A stretch of DNA of 64,000 bases from Pararhizobium antarcticum (lineage in GTDB: Bacteria > Pseudomonadota > Alphaproteobacteria > Rhizobiales > Rhizobiaceae): the NCBI RefSeq assembly GCF_001885585.1, contig NZ_LSRP01000118.1, forward strand, positions 62,001-126,000. The letters run 5' to 3'. The translations under genes and the position numbers were made by a program. The first letter of the stretch is position 1, and every line of letters starts with the position of its first letter. Below the pieces are notes generated by a model. It was not told the origin of the DNA. It worked only from the letters and a program-made list of their open reading frames with translations, and searched no databases. Positions 8,529-18,244 of the stretch are shown in pieces.

Positions 8529-9155
8529 ATGAAACTTGATTCAAAATACTTCGATGGTATCCGCACCAAGCGAAGGGTGAACCAGAAACCGGAGCCGATC
8601 GCGCCCCAATGCCAGTGGGACGGATGCCAGGAAAATGCTGTTCATCGTGCGCCGGTCGGGCGCAATGCGGAAAACCAGTATTTCATGTTCTGCTTCGAAC
8701 ATGTGAAGGAGTACAACAAGGGGTACAACTATTTCTCCGGCCTGTCCGACAACGAGATCGCCCGTTACCAGAAGGAGGCCGTCACCGGCCATCGCCCCAC
8801 CTGGACGGTCGGTGTCAACAAGAATGCGAAGAACGCCCCCACGCAGTCGCAGCAGCGCTCCGGGAGCGCCGGCGCGCAGGCGCGGATGCGCGATCCTTTC
8901 GGTTTCGTCGAGCAGGCCCGCGCCCGCGCGCCGCGTCAGGAGCCAAGGGCGCGCAAGCTGAAGGCCCTGGAGGCAAATGCTTTCGAAACGCTCGGCCTGC
9001 ATGGCAACGCCACGCCCGCGGACGTCAAGACGGCCTACAAGGAGCTTGTAAAAAAGCATCACCCGGATGCAAATGGCGGAGACAGGGGATCGGAAGATCG
9101 TTTTCGCGCCGTGATCCAGGCATATCAATTGTTAAAACAGGCTGGCTTCTGCTAG
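8529..9155 (+). CDS. J-domain co-chaperone with C-terminal DnaJ domain
   Basis: A 208-residue protein. The J domain is at the extreme C terminus (about 148-208: FETLGLHGNATPADVKTAYK, then KKHHPD with the HPD triad), so it can stimulate a DnaK ATPase but has no G/F or standard zinc-finger region. The N-terminal part has a Cys/His group (Cys28, Cys33, His39, Cys55, His58) that could bind metal, and a basic Ala/Arg-rich linker. Genes of this design sit between bolA and cobS in many Rhizobiales. Client unknown. The start MKLDSKYF was chosen from gene spacing and the promoter position. Confidence 0.88.
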   Translation: MKLDSKYFDGIRTKRRVNQKPEPIAPQCQWDGCQENAVHRAPVGRNAENQYFMFCFEHVKEYNKGYNYFSGLSDNEIARYQKEAVTGHRPTWTVGVNKNAKNAPTQSQQRSGSAGAQARMRDPFGFVEQARARAPRQEPRARKLKALEANAFETLGLHGNATPADVKTAYKELVKKHHPDANGGDRGSEDRFRAVIQAYQLLKQAGFC

Positions 9156-9272
9156 TAACGCACTTTAATAACCTTCCCCTTAAGCGAGCCGCGTTCAAGC
9201 GGACCGACTTGAACGTTCAACGCTTTCAAAGACGATTTACGGGAGCAGTATGGTTCCCGCGCTGGAGACATG

Positions 9273-10268
9273 ATGAGCAAGGTAGACCTCGATATTTCCA
9301 ACCTTCCCGATACGACTGTGTCCGTTCGCGAGGTTTTCGGCATCGATTCCGATATTCGCGTGCCCGCCTATTCCAAGGGCGACGCCTATGTCCCGGATTT
9401 CGACCCGGACTACCTGTTCGACCGCGAGACGACACTCGCCATTCTCGCCGGTTTTGCCCACAACCGCCGCGTCATGGTGTCCGGTTATCACGGCACCGGC
9501 AAATCGACGCACATCGAACAGGTCGCAGCGCGTCTGAACTGGCCCTGCGTGCGCGTCAACCTCGACAGCCATGTCAGCCGCATCGATCTCGTCGGCAAGG
9601 ATGCGATCGTCGTCAAGGACGGCATGCAGATCACCGAATTCAAGGACGGCATCTTACCCTGGGCCTATCAGCACAATGTCGCGCTGGTCTTCGACGAATA
9701 TGACGCCGGTCGTCCGGACGTGATGTTCGTTATCCAGCGCGTGCTCGAATCCTCCGGCCGCCTGACGCTGCTCGACCAGAGCCGTGTCATACGCCCGCAT
9801 CCCGCCTTCCGCCTGTTTGCGACCGCCAACACGGTGGGTCTGGGTGATACAACCGGCCTCTATCATGGCACGCAGCAGATCAACCAGGCGCAGATGGACC
9901 GCTGGTCGATCGTCACAACGCTGAACTACCTGCCGCACGACAATGAAGTCGACATCGTCGCTGCCAAGGTCAAGGGCTTCACCAAGGACAAGGGCCGCGA
10001 CACCGTCTCCAAGATGGTCCGCGTCGCCGACCTCACCCGTGCCGCCTTCGTCAATGGCGATCTGTCGACCGTCATGAGCCCGCGCACCGTCATCACCTGG
10101 GCCGAGAATGCGCATATCTTCGGTGATATCGCGTTCGCCTTCCGCGTCACTTTCCTCAACAAGTGCGACGAACTCGAGCGGACGCTGGTTGCCGAACACT
10201 ACCAGCGCGCCTTCGGTGTCGAACTGAAGGAAAGTGCGGCCAATATCGTGCTTGAAGCGACGGCTTAA
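9273..10268 (+). CDS. cobS: Cobaltochelatase subunit CobS
   Basis: AAA+ ATPase subunit of the aerobic cobalt chelatase CobNST, which inserts Co(II) into hydrogenobyrinic acid a,c-diamide in cobalamin synthesis. Walker A GYHGTGKS is at about residues 71-78; Walker B (ALVFDEYD) and a sensor region ([10 protein letters not shown]) follow. The N terminus [15 protein letters not shown] is characteristic. Tandem ATGs at 9270/9273 follow a GGAG; the second is preferred. cobT follows after 3 bases. No cobalamin riboswitch was recognised upstream, and CobN is not in this window. Confidence 0.96.
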   Translation: MSKVDLDISNLPDTTVSVREVFGIDSDIRVPAYSKGDAYVPDFDPDYLFDRETTLAILAGFAHNRRVMVSGYHGTGKSTHIEQVAARLNWPCVRVNLDSHVSRIDLVGKDAIVVKDGMQITEFKDGILPWAYQHNVALVFDEYDAGRPDVMFVIQRVLESSGRLTLLDQSRVIRPHPAFRLFATANTVGLGDTTGLYHGTQQINQAQMDRWSIVTTLNYLPHDNEVDIVAAKVKGFTKDKGRDTVSKMVRVADLTRAAFVNGDLSTVMSPRTVITWAENAHIFGDIAFAFRVTFLNKCDELERTLVAEHYQRAFGVELKESAANIVLEATA

Positions 10269-10271
10269 GTC

Positions 10272-12170
10272 ATGGCTGGACGCGGCGACAATTCGAAACC
10301 GAGACCCGGCGGAACCGTCGACGTGGAGCCGTTCCGCCGGGCTTTGACCGGCTGCATTCGCTCGATCGCCGGCGATTCCGACGTCGAGGTCGTGTTTGCC
10401 AATGAACGTCCAGGGCTTGCCGGCGAGCGGGTTCGCTTGCCGGAGCTTTCCAAGCGGCCGACGCGGCAGGAATTGTCGGTCACGCGCGGGCTCGGCGATT
10501 CGATGGCGCTGCGCAAGGCGTGTCACGACATGCGCGTGCATGCCACCATGTCGCCGCAGGGCGCAGACGCTCGCGCCATATTCGATGCTGTCGAGCAGGC
10601 GCGTGTCGAGGCGATCGGCTCGATCCGGATGAGCGGCGTTGCCGACAATCTGACGACCATGCTCGATGACAAATATGCCCGGGCCAATTTCTCGGCCATC
10701 GACCGGCAGGCCGATGCACCTCTGGAAGAGGCCGTGGCGCTGATTGTTCGCGAAAAGCTGACGGGCCAGAAACCGCCGGCATCGGCCGGGCGCGTTCTTG
10801 ACCTCTGGCGCGACTTCATCGAGGACAAGGCCGCCGGCGACATGAGCAATCTGTCGGCGACGATCAACGACCAGCAGGCGTTTGCCAAGGTCGTACGCAA
10901 CATGTTGTCTTCGATGGACGTGGCCGAAAAATACGGCGACGACGATGTCGAGCCGGACGACCAGGACAGCCAGACCGACGAAGACCAGCCGCGCAGCCAG
11001 GAGGAGAACGAAAACAGCTCCGAAGAGGATGCCGGTTCGGATGCCGCCCCGGCCGACGAAAACGAATCCGCCGACGAACAGATGGACGAAGGCGAGATGG
11101 ACGGCGCGGAGATTTCCGACGACGACCTGCAGGACGAGGGCGAAGACGACAGCGAGACGCCGGGCGAAGCCAAGCGTCCCAACAGCCCGTTTTCCGATTT
11201 CAACGAGAAGGTCGACTATTCGGTTTTCACCGAGGCCTTCGACGAGATCATCACCTCGGAGGAACTCTGCGACGAGGCCGAGCTCGAGCGGCTGCGCGCC
11301 TTCCTCGACAAGCAGCTGGCGCATCTTCAGGGTGCCGTCGGGCGGCTGGCCAACCGCATGCAGCGGCGGCTGATGGCGCAGCAGAACCGCTCCTGGGAAT
11401 TCGATCTCGAAGAGGGCTATCTCGATTCGGCGCGCCTGACGCGGATGATCATCGATCCGATGCAGCCGCTCTCGTTCAAGCGCGAGAAGGATACGAATTT
11501 CCGCGATACGGTTGTGACGCTGCTGATCGACAATTCCGGATCGATGCGCGGCCGGCCGATCACCGTTGCGGCGACCTGCGCCGACATCCTGGCCCGGACG
11601 CTGGAGCGTTGTGGTGTCAAGGTCGAGATCCTCGGTTTTACCACCAAGGCCTGGAAGGGCGGGCAGGCGCGCGAGCAATGGCTGGCCAGCGGCAAGCCCC
11701 AGACGCCGGGCCGGCTCAACGACCTGCGCCACATCATCTACAAGTCGGCCGATGCGCCCTGGCGGCGGGCGCGCCGCAATCTCGGCCTGATGATGCGCGA
11801 AGGCCTGCTCAAGGAAAACATCGACGGCGAAGCACTGATCTGGGCGCACAACCGGCTTCTGGCCCGTCCAGAGCAGCGCCGCATCCTGATGATGATCTCC
11901 GATGGTGCGCCGGTCGATGATTCGACGCTTTCGGTCAATCCGGGCAATTATCTCGAACGGCATCTGCGCGCTGTCATCGAACAGATCGAGACGCGGTCGC
12001 CGGTGGAACTGCTGGCGATCGGTATCGGACACGACGTGACGCGCTATTACCGCAAGGCCGTGACGATCGTCGATGCCGATGAACTGGCGGGAGCGATGAC
12101 GGACCAGCTGGCGTCGCTGTTCGAGGACGAAAGCCGTCGCCGCAAGCCGCAGGCGCGCAGCCGCGCCTGA
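10272..12170 (+). CDS. cobT: Cobaltochelatase subunit CobT
   Basis: Partner of CobS in the ring-shaped ATPase complex that drives cobalt insertion by CobN. 632 residues: an N-terminal helical domain, a strongly acidic low-complexity middle (about 215-300, rich in Asp/Glu), and a C-terminal von Willebrand A domain whose MIDAS motif DNSGSMRG lies near residue 420. This domain order is diagnostic of CobT. It is immediately downstream of cobS. The acidic stretch is normal for the family. Confidence 0.96.
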   Translation: MAGRGDNSKPRPGGTVDVEPFRRALTGCIRSIAGDSDVEVVFANERPGLAGERVRLPELSKRPTRQELSVTRGLGDSMALRKACHDMRVHATMSPQGADARAIFDAVEQARVEAIGSIRMSGVADNLTTMLDDKYARANFSAIDRQADAPLEEAVALIVREKLTGQKPPASAGRVLDLWRDFIEDKAAGDMSNLSATINDQQAFAKVVRNMLSSMDVAEKYGDDDVEPDDQDSQTDEDQPRSQEENENSSEEDAGSDAAPADENESADEQMDEGEMDGAEISDDDLQDEGEDDSETPGEAKRPNSPFSDFNEKVDYSVFTEAFDEIITSEELCDEAELERLRAFLDKQLAHLQGAVGRLANRMQRRLMAQQNRSWEFDLEEGYLDSARLTRMIIDPMQPLSFKREKDTNFRDTVVTLLIDNSGSMRGRPITVAATCADILARTLERCGVKVEILGFTTKAWKGGQAREQWLASGKPQTPGRLNDLRHIIYKSADAPWRRARRNLGLMMREGLLKENIDGEALIWAHNRLLARPEQRRILMMISDGAPVDDSTLSVNPGNYLERHLRAVIEQIETRSPVELLAIGIGHDVTRYYRKAVTIVDADELAGAMTDQLASLFEDESRRRKPQARSRA

Positions 12171-12292
12171 GCCCTGTGACGAACCACCTTCGGCGGCAGG
12201 CGCATCTGTGTGCGACACCGGCTGCGTGCCTGTCTGCCAGCGGGGCGGCCTGTGCGGACTGTTGCACTGGCCGTGATAGAAAGACCAATATT

Positions 12293-13297
12293 TTGAAGAT
12301 CCAGTCCGTTCTCGCTGTACTGTTCTGTTCCTGGCTCGCGCTGCCGGTCTCCGGTCTGGCATCGCCACCGCCGAGCGAGACGGTGCCGGTCAGCAGCCGG
12401 CAGATCACCAATTTCAAGATCGGCTCGGACCAGAAAAGGTTTGGCGCGCTGGAATTTGTCGGCGGTCTCGAAATGTCGTCGTCCAATGCCCTCTTCGGGG
12501 CAATGTCGGCGATCCGTTTCCGGGTCGATACGACGTCGTTCCTTTCGGTGCTCGATACCGGGCACTGGCTGCAGGGATCGGTGACGCGCGATCCCCAGGG
12601 GCGGCTATCCGGGCTCGCCGATGTCACGGTGACGTCGATGATGGATCGTCAGGGACGCTCGGAACGGGTCAAGCAAATGATGGACTCGGAGGGGCTTGCC
12701 TTTCGCAATGGGCAGGCGCTGGTGAGCTTCGAGCAGCAGCACCGGGTCGATGTCTATCCGGATCCGGGCTTTGCGCAGGCGCGGCCGGTGGCCAGCCTGC
12801 CGATCCTCATTCCGAAATCGGCGCTGCGTGGCAATCGCGGGCTTGAGACGGTTGTCGTTTCGCCGGCCGGCAGCCCGCTCGCCGGAGCCACCGTCATCGT
12901 TTCCGAACTCAGCGTCGACAAGGCGGACCATTTGTATGCCGCCGTTCTGGACGGACCGCGCAAGGGCGTCTTCGCCGTGGTCCAGAAGGATCCTTTCGCC
13001 ATCACTGACGGCGCCTTTCTGCCCAATGGCGATCTCCTGCTTCTGGAGCGCCGGTTCAGCTTTGCCGAAGGCATCGGCATGCAGATCAGGCGAATCGCCG
13101 GCGATACGATCAAGGCCGGCGCGGTTGTCGATGGAACGGTCATTCTTTCGGCCGACATGGGCTACCAGATCGACAACATGGAAGGCCTTGACGTCGTTGT
13201 GCTTCCGGATGGCGAAATTCGCGTCATCGTGGTTTCAGACGACAATCATTCGATTCTCGAGCGCAACCTGATGCTGGAGTTTCGGCTCATCCCGTGA
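12293..13297 (+). CDS. Secreted phytase/esterase-like beta-propeller protein
   Basis: Matches the 'esterase-like activity of phytase' family: a probably periplasmic beta-propeller-like protein with repeated blocks such as DPQGRLSGLADVTV, DSEGLAFRNGQALVSFEQ and DNMEGLDVVVLPDGEIRVIVVSDDN. A TTG start at 12293 places a clean signal peptide at the N terminus (MKIQSVLAVLFCSWLALPVSGLA). The first ATG at 12176 would put 39 Cys-rich, unlikely residues in front. A weak AGAAAG precedes the TTG. It lies behind cobT; the true substrate is unknown. Confidence 0.78.
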   Translation: MKIQSVLAVLFCSWLALPVSGLASPPPSETVPVSSRQITNFKIGSDQKRFGALEFVGGLEMSSSNALFGAMSAIRFRVDTTSFLSVLDTGHWLQGSVTRDPQGRLSGLADVTVTSMMDRQGRSERVKQMMDSEGLAFRNGQALVSFEQQHRVDVYPDPGFAQARPVASLPILIPKSALRGNRGLETVVVSPAGSPLAGATVIVSELSVDKADHLYAAVLDGPRKGVFAVVQKDPFAITDGAFLPNGDLLLLERRFSFAEGIGMQIRRIAGDTIKAGAVVDGTVILSADMGYQIDNMEGLDVVVLPDGEIRVIVVSDDNHSILERNLMLEFRLIP

Positions 13298-13330
13298 GCG
13301 CCTACCACAGGACAAGGCAGGAGCCATGCC

Positions 13331-14563
13331 ATGAGAGATACCGTACTCGACCGTTTCCTGCGTTATGTCGTCATCGATACGCAATCGGATGCGGCCTCCA
13401 GCACACAGCCCTCGACGGAGAAGCAGAAGGACCTCAGCCGGTTGCTGGTGGCGGAACTGCTCGCCATGGGACTGTCGGACGCCCATCTCGACCCGCACGG
13501 TTATGTATATGCGACGATCCCGTCGACTGCGGACAAGCCGGTGCCGGTCATCTGCTTCTGCTCGCATGTGGATACGGCACCGGACTTCACCGGGACCAAT
13601 GTCAAGCCGCAGATCATCCGCAACTACCAGGGCGGTGACATCCAGCTTGCCGGAGACCCACAACAGGTCATCCGCGTCAGCGAACACCCGGTGCTGCTGC
13701 AGCAGATCGGCAACGACATCGTGACAACCGACGGAACGACGCTCTTGGGCGCCGATGACAAGGCCGGTGTGGCGGAGATCATGACGGCCGCGCAGTTCCT
13801 CATCGACCATCCCGATATCCGCCACGGTCCGATCCGGTTGCTCTTCACGGTCGACGAGGAAATCGGCCGGGGCGTCGACAAGGTCGATCTGGAAAAGCTT
13901 GGCGCGCACTTTGCCTATACGGTCGACGGGGAAACGGCGGGTCATATCGAGGATGAGACCTTCTCGGCCGATGGCGTCGAGATCACGATCCAGGGCGTGG
14001 CGATTCATCCCGGTTTTGCCAAGGACCGGATGGAAAATGCCATCAAGATTGCCGCCGCCATCATTGACCGCCTGCCGAAGGACATCGCGCCGGAGACCAC
14101 GGAGGGCAAGCAGGGTTTTGTCCATCCGGTCGGCGTCAGCGGTTCGATGGAAAAGGCCAGCCTCGGCTTCATCATCCGTGACTTCGGCGATGCAGGTCTT
14201 GCCGACAAGGAGGCCATGCTCGAGGCGGTGATCAAGGACGTGATGTCGGGCTTTCCCGGTTCGACCTACACATTCACCGTGAAGCAGCAGTATCGCAACA
14301 TGAAGGTCGTGCTCGACCGGCATCCGGAGATCATGGACAATGCCATCGAGGCGGTGCGCAGGGCGGGCCTCCAGCCCGTGCGCGGCAGCATCCGCGGCGG
14401 CACGGATGGCTCGCGTTTGTCGTTCATGGGCTTGCCATGCCCCAATATCTTCGCCGGTGGCCATGCCTTCCATTCGCCGCTGGAATGGGTCAGCCGCCAG
14501 GACATGGAAAGCGCCGTCAAGACTTTGGTGGAGCTTGCGAAGGTTTGGGAAGAGCGCGCCTGA
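13331..14563 (+). CDS. pepT: Peptidase T (tripeptide aminopeptidase)
   Basis: M20-family zinc metallopeptidase that removes N-terminal residues from tripeptides. 410 residues, normal length. Visible metal-site blocks are CFCSHVDTAPDF (His, Asp), TLLGADDKAGVAEIM, the catalytic glutamates in FTVDEEIGRGVDKVD, and GGTDGSRLSFMGLPCPN with the later GGHAFHSPLEWVS. A strong terminator hairpin follows the stop. Probably cytoplasmic peptide turnover, not tied to its neighbours. Confidence 0.95.
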   Translation: MRDTVLDRFLRYVVIDTQSDAASSTQPSTEKQKDLSRLLVAELLAMGLSDAHLDPHGYVYATIPSTADKPVPVICFCSHVDTAPDFTGTNVKPQIIRNYQGGDIQLAGDPQQVIRVSEHPVLLQQIGNDIVTTDGTTLLGADDKAGVAEIMTAAQFLIDHPDIRHGPIRLLFTVDEEIGRGVDKVDLEKLGAHFAYTVDGETAGHIEDETFSADGVEITIQGVAIHPGFAKDRMENAIKIAAAIIDRLPKDIAPETTEGKQGFVHPVGVSGSMEKASLGFIIRDFGDAGLADKEAMLEAVIKDVMSGFPGSTYTFTVKQQYRNMKVVLDRHPEIMDNAIEAVRRAGLQPVRGSIRGGTDGSRLSFMGLPCPNIFAGGHAFHSPLEWVSRQDMESAVKTLVELAKVWEERA

Positions 14564-14586
14564 AAAGCGGTCGTCTCAGAAATGAC

Positions 14587-14619
14587 AAAGGCGGCAATCC
14601 TCGCGGATGCCGCCTTTTT
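14587..14619 (+). terminator. Rho-independent terminator after pepT
   Basis: GGCGGCA and TGCCGCC form a GC-rich stem around a 10-base loop, with AAA before it and TTTTT after it. It lies between the convergent pepT and queuosine-transporter genes and could work in both directions. Confidence 0.8.
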
Positions 14620-14637
14620 CGTTTCGAGACATATGCC

Positions 14638-15276
14638 TTAGCCGGATGTCTTGACGCCCGGCATCGGCTTGACGACGCTCATCAGCGCGCCGTAGGGCAG
14701 TAGCAGGGCAATGCCGACGAGGATCTTGACGATCAGGTCGCCGAGCGCCCAGGAGATCCAGCGCGGGGCTTCCGTGCTCAGCAATCCAAGCAAGGGCGCA
14801 TTCTCCAAGGCAAAACCATCATTCGGCCCGAGGAACACGAAGAAGGCGGCAAAGGCAAGGGAGAAGAAGATCGCCGTATCGAGCAGGGACCCGAACAGAG
14901 AGCCGACCAGCGGCGCGCGCCACCAGCTCTGGGTGCGCAGCCTGTTGAACAGCGAGATATCGAGGAACTGGCCCAGCAGGAAGGCGGAGCCCGAGGCGAT
15001 CGCAATGCGCGGCGAGGCGACGAAAATCGACAGCACCACGGCAACGGCAAAGCCGATGACAACGACCTTGCGGGCAATCTGCGGACCGAATTGCCGGTTG
15101 GTGAGATCGGTCACGAGAAACGCGATGGGATAGCTGAAAGCGCCCCAGGTCAACAGGTCGCCCAATTGCATGCCGGCAATGCTGCCCGGCAGCGGGTACT
15201 GGACGAGAAAGTTGGAGGCGACGACCACAACGGTCATCATTGCGACATAGAGAAAGAACGTGCGGTTCGTCAGCAT
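14638..15276 (-). CDS. Queuosine precursor transporter (YhhQ/VUT family)
   Basis: A 212-residue multi-pass inner-membrane protein of the YhhQ family, which imports 7-cyano-7-deazaguanine or related precursors for tRNA queuosine. Family features include the first helix (FLYVAMMTVVVVASNFLV), FSYPIAFLVTDLTNRQFG, and SGSAFLLGQFLDISLFNRLR. The start at 15276 was preferred to an ATG 48 bases upstream because the hydrophobic helix then starts close to the N terminus. A GluQ homologue elsewhere in this window fits a queuosine-using organism. No preQ1 riboswitch was recognised upstream. Confidence 0.88.
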   Translation of the reverse strand: MLTNRTFFLYVAMMTVVVVASNFLVQYPLPGSIAGMQLGDLLTWGAFSYPIAFLVTDLTNRQFGPQIARKVVVIGFAVAVVLSIFVASPRIAIASGSAFLLGQFLDISLFNRLRTQSWWRAPLVGSLFGSLLDTAIFFSLAFAAFFVFLGPNDGFALENAPLLGLLSTEAPRWISWALGDLIVKILVGIALLLPYGALMSVVKPMPGVKTSG

Positions 15277-15382
15277 TTTTTTATCCTGGGTGATGCCACC
15301 AGTTGGAGGGACATGTGGTCGCAATCACACCGAATTTTTCTCCGGCAATGGCTGCAATCGATTTGGTAGAAAACAATACGAG

Positions 15383-15412
15383 AAAAAGGCTCGCCGGTTG
15401 CCAGGCAAGCCC
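15383..15412 (-). terminator. Terminator after rpmB
   Basis: Read on the minus strand, GGCTTGCC pairs with GGCGAGCC (one mismatch) and is followed by TTTTT. It lies 25-55 bases after the rpmB stop. Confidence 0.65.
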
Positions 15413-15437
15413 TTTCAATCGTTATCAGCGCGTGCCC

Positions 15438-15734
15438 TTAGGCAGCGACCGCTTCAGCCGTCTTCTTGACGATCTGGCGGCGCAGCAGGCGTGCGCGCTG
15501 CGACAGTTCTGCTTCGTCAGCCTTGACGAGGAAGGCGTCGAGGCCACCGCGATGCTCGACAGAGCGCAGGGCTGCTGCGGAAACGCGCAGACGGTAACGC
15601 TGGCCGAGCGCGTCGGAAATCAACGTGACCTGGCACAGGTTCGGAAGGAACTTGCGCTTGGTCTTGTTGTTTGCGTGGCTCACATTGTTGCCCGACTGGA
15701 CGCCCTTGCCGGTCAATTCGCAACTACGGGACAT
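15438..15734 (-). CDS. rpmB: 50S ribosomal protein L28
   Basis: A 98-residue L28 of the large ribosomal subunit: [20 protein letters not shown] at the N terminus, then [30 protein letters not shown] and a basic C terminus. The start at 15734 is fixed by the conserved N terminus. It is a single-gene transcript: a near-consensus promoter lies about 87 bases upstream of the start and a terminator follows. L28 without the zinc-binding Cys set is the usual alphaproteobacterial form. Confidence 0.97.
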   Translation of the reverse strand: MSRSCELTGKGVQSGNNVSHANNKTKRKFLPNLCQVTLISDALGQRYRLRVSAAALRSVEHRGGLDAFLVKADEAELSQRARLLRRQIVKKTAEAVAA

Positions 15735-15827
15735 GATGCACCTATTTTCTTTTCGCTTCCGGTCAATGCGTTGGCGGGCCGTCTGGCCCAGGCCGCATTC
15801 CGTTGGCCATGATTGGAAAGTTGCGGT

Positions 15828-15856
15828 TCTATAGTCAGAGACGGGCGGCGCGTCAA
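15828..15856 (-). promoter_or_regulatory. Sigma-70 promoter for rpmB
   Basis: On the minus strand TTGACG (15851-15856) and TATAGA (15828-15833) are separated by exactly 17 bases, giving a predicted start near 15821 and a leader of about 87 nt. The rest of the 348-base gap (15735-16082) contains no gene I can support. Confidence 0.7.
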
Positions 15857-16082
15857 GCCAAACCTTCACTGCCAGGGAAAACTCTTGGCGGAAATGCCGG
15901 TATTTCCGGCTTAAATACACACTAAAACAACGATTCTCGGCGTGCTTGGGCTTCTTTTACCCAATTCCACTTCGATGCGCCATAGGCTAAAGCAGAGGCA
16001 GCGGGAGGGCGCAGAATCGCCGCAAACCCGCTCTATTCAACACAATTCAACACAAGCGCTGCCGAACGGGATGGGAATCAGA

Positions 16083-16859
16083 ATGAACGTGCGAAATGGG
16101 TCTGTTGCGTTTCTCTTTCTGACTGCGGTGGCGTTTTCCACAGGCACGGCGCTTGCCGACAATGTCGAGCACAATACGGACTACAGCATCGCGCTGTCCG
16201 GGCTGCCGATTGCGCGGGCATCCTTCCAAACCATTCTCACCGATGATCGCTATACGATTTCCGGAACGCTGAATTCCGCCGGGCTTGCCGATGTGCTGAG
16301 CAGCACGTCCGGGCGCACCCGTGTTTCGGGCGTGGTGCAGCGCGACAAGCTGCGGGCGTCGGAATATTCGGTATCCTACAAGACCGGGAAACGCGGCAGG
16401 GATATCGATGTGCAGTTCCGCGATGGCGATGTCACGTCGGCAACGATGACGCCGAAGCGGCGGATCCCAAAAAACTGGGTGCCGGTCAAGCCGGGCGACA
16501 TGCGCAATGTGCTCGATCCCCTGTCCGGCCTGATCTTCCCGGCCGACGCCAAGGTCTGCCCGAAGACGTTGCCGATCTTCGATGGCGAATCGCGTGTCGA
16601 CCTGAAGCTTTCGGCAAAGGGGACGCGGTCTTTCAAGACGCAGGGTTTCGAAGGCGATGTGATCGTCTGCGGCGTGCAGTTCGTGCCGAAATCCGGCTTC
16701 CGCAAGGGCCGCGATGACGTCGAATATCTGCGCCGTCTGGCCTCCATGGAAATCTGGTTTGCCAAGGCAGATGCGGTGAATGTATATGCTCCGGTCTATG
16801 TCCGGATCCCGACACGGCTCGGCCCGGTCACGGTTTCCGCCACGCGTTTCGGCGGCTGA
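16083..16859 (+). CDS. DUF3108 domain periplasmic protein
   Basis: A 258-residue exported protein of the DUF3108 family. The signal peptide is residues 1-29 (NGSVAFLFLTAVAFSTGTALA). The mature part is beta-rich: DYSIALSGLPIARASFQT, a central KPGDMRNVLDPLSGL segment and a C-terminal RIPTRLGPVTVSATRFGG. The ATG at 16083 has a GGGA about 8 bases upstream; the ATG at 16071 has no properly spaced site. Function unknown; an envelope role is inferred from export only. Confidence 0.82.
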   Translation: MNVRNGSVAFLFLTAVAFSTGTALADNVEHNTDYSIALSGLPIARASFQTILTDDRYTISGTLNSAGLADVLSSTSGRTRVSGVVQRDKLRASEYSVSYKTGKRGRDIDVQFRDGDVTSATMTPKRRIPKNWVPVKPGDMRNVLDPLSGLIFPADAKVCPKTLPIFDGESRVDLKLSAKGTRSFKTQGFEGDVIVCGVQFVPKSGFRKGRDDVEYLRRLASMEIWFAKADAVNVYAPVYVRIPTRLGPVTVSATRFGG

Positions 16860-16906
16860 TCGATCGAAACTGGCGCCGACCTCCGGCGTGACCGGGGGAC
16901 GGCACC

Positions 16907-17797
16907 ATGAAACTCAAGGCGACGCTGATCGGCTTTTCGGCGATCCTCATGTGGTCGCTTCTGGCACTGTTCACCGCAGCGTCCGGGACAATGCCGCCGT
17001 TCCAGCTTTCAGCGATCTGCTTTTCCATCGGCAGCCTGCCAGGATTGATCGTGCTCGCATTGCGGCCGGAGCGGCTGGCGTTTCTGAAGCAACCGGCAAA
17101 GGTCTGGATCGTCGGGATCACAGGGCTTTTCGGCTATCATTTCCTGTATTTCACGGCGCTTCGCAATGCGCCGGCGGTTGAGGCCGGGTTGATTGCCTAT
17201 CTCTGGCCGCTTTTGATCGTTGTCGGCTCGGCTCTTTTGCCGGGCGAGAAACTGCGCTGGTACCACGTGGCGGGGGCTGTCTGCGGTTTGCTGGGCACTG
17301 TGCTGATCGTCGCGCGCAATGGTGTCGAATTTGATGATGCCTACACGATCGGATATGGCGCGGCGCTGGCCTGCGCTTTCACATGGTCGGGCTATTCGCT
17401 TCTGACGCGGCGCTTCGAGGCTGTCTCGACCGATGTCGTCACCGGCTTTTGCCTGGCAACCGCCGCCTTGTCTTTCCTGTGCCATCTCGGGCTCGAGACG
17501 ACCGTCTGGCCGCAATCGGCAACCGAATGGGTTGCCATTGCCGGTCTTGGCCTGCTGCCTGTGGGTGCTGCGTTCTACGCCTGGGATTACGGGGTCAAGA
17601 ACGGTGATATCCAGATCCTTGGCGTCGCCAGCTATGCTGCCCCCGTCCTGTCGACGCTGGTGTTGATCCTGTTCGGTTTTGCCGAACCGTCGTTTCGCAT
17701 CGCACTGGCCTGCCTGTTGGTCACCGGCGGGGCGGTGCTGGCGGCACGCGACATGATCTTTGGTCGCCGCCCGCGAGACGCAAACCCGGTCGAGTAG
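16907..17797 (+). CDS. EamA/DMT family exporter, YddG-like
   Basis: A 296-residue drug/metabolite transporter with about ten hydrophobic segments in two EamA repeats (about 5-135 and 150-285). The YddG-like features are an early FSAILMWSLLALFTAASG helix and the AGLIAYLWPLLIVVGSALLPGE segment; members of this subgroup export aromatic amino acids. It starts 47 bases after the DUF3108 gene. Substrate assignment is by subgroup resemblance only. Confidence 0.82.
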   Translation: MKLKATLIGFSAILMWSLLALFTAASGTMPPFQLSAICFSIGSLPGLIVLALRPERLAFLKQPAKVWIVGITGLFGYHFLYFTALRNAPAVEAGLIAYLWPLLIVVGSALLPGEKLRWYHVAGAVCGLLGTVLIVARNGVEFDDAYTIGYGAALACAFTWSGYSLLTRRFEAVSTDVVTGFCLATAALSFLCHLGLETTVWPQSATEWVAIAGLGLLPVGAAFYAWDYGVKNGDIQILGVASYAAPVLSTLVLILFGFAEPSFRIALACLLVTGGAVLAARDMIFGRRPRDANPVE

Positions 17798-17800
17798 CCT

Positions 17801-18244
17801 TCATTCCTTCGGCGGCTGCCAATCCGGCGGGGCCATCTCGAAAACGGAAAAATCGAAGCCCGGCGAAACGGTGCAGCCGACCAGCGTCCAGGCGCCGCGC
17901 GAGCTTGCCGATTGCCACCAGCCGGCCGGCACGACGATCTGTGGTGTTTCGCCGAGCAGAATGTTCGATCCGAGCTTGAAGGCCTGCTCCGGCTTTCCGT
18001 CTTCCGCAATCTTCAGGTCGAGCGGCGAACCGGCATAAAAGTGCCAGACCTCGGCGGCATCCTTTACCCTATGCCAGTGCGATCGTTCGCCGCGCTCCAG
18101 CAGATAGTAGATCGCGGTCGAATGGCCTCTCGGGCCGCCGGCTGGATCCTTGAAGGTCTGGATGTACCAGCCTCCCTCGGGATGTCGCTCCATCTTCAGC
18201 GTTTCTATGATCGCGCGGGCCGACAGGGGCAGTTGGACGTCCAT
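17801..18244 (-). CDS. Cupin_5 (DUF985) protein
   Basis: A 147-residue single-domain cupin of the DUF985 family. Typical blocks are MERHPEGGWYIQTFKDP, SHWHRVKDAAEVWHFYAGSPL and VVPAGWWQSA near the C-terminal half; His residues in the first block could hold metal. Its start overlaps the stop of gloB by one base (TGATG), so the two are probably translated from one mRNA. Enzymatic role unknown; the family is sometimes described as sugar-binding or isomerase-like, without firm proof. Confidence 0.85.
   Translation of the reverse strand: MDVQLPLSARAIIETLKMERHPEGGWYIQTFKDPAGGPRGHSTAIYYLLERGERSHWHRVKDAAEVWHFYAGSPLDLKIAEDGKPEQAFKLGSNILLGETPQIVVPAGWWQSASSRGAWTLVGCTVSPGFDFSVFEMAPPDWQPPKE

Noticed and set aside
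9156-9272. A cobalamin riboswitch before cobS
   Set aside because: The upstream 114 bases lack the B12-box signature and the region is too short for the full aptamer.
9654-12368. A 904-codon open frame on the minus strand
   Set aside because: Antisense shadow of cobS, cobT and the phytase-like gene.
15277-15382. A preQ1 riboswitch before the queuosine transporter
   Set aside because: I looked for the preQ1 class signatures upstream of 15276; only a weak 4-5 bp stem is seen and no conserved core.
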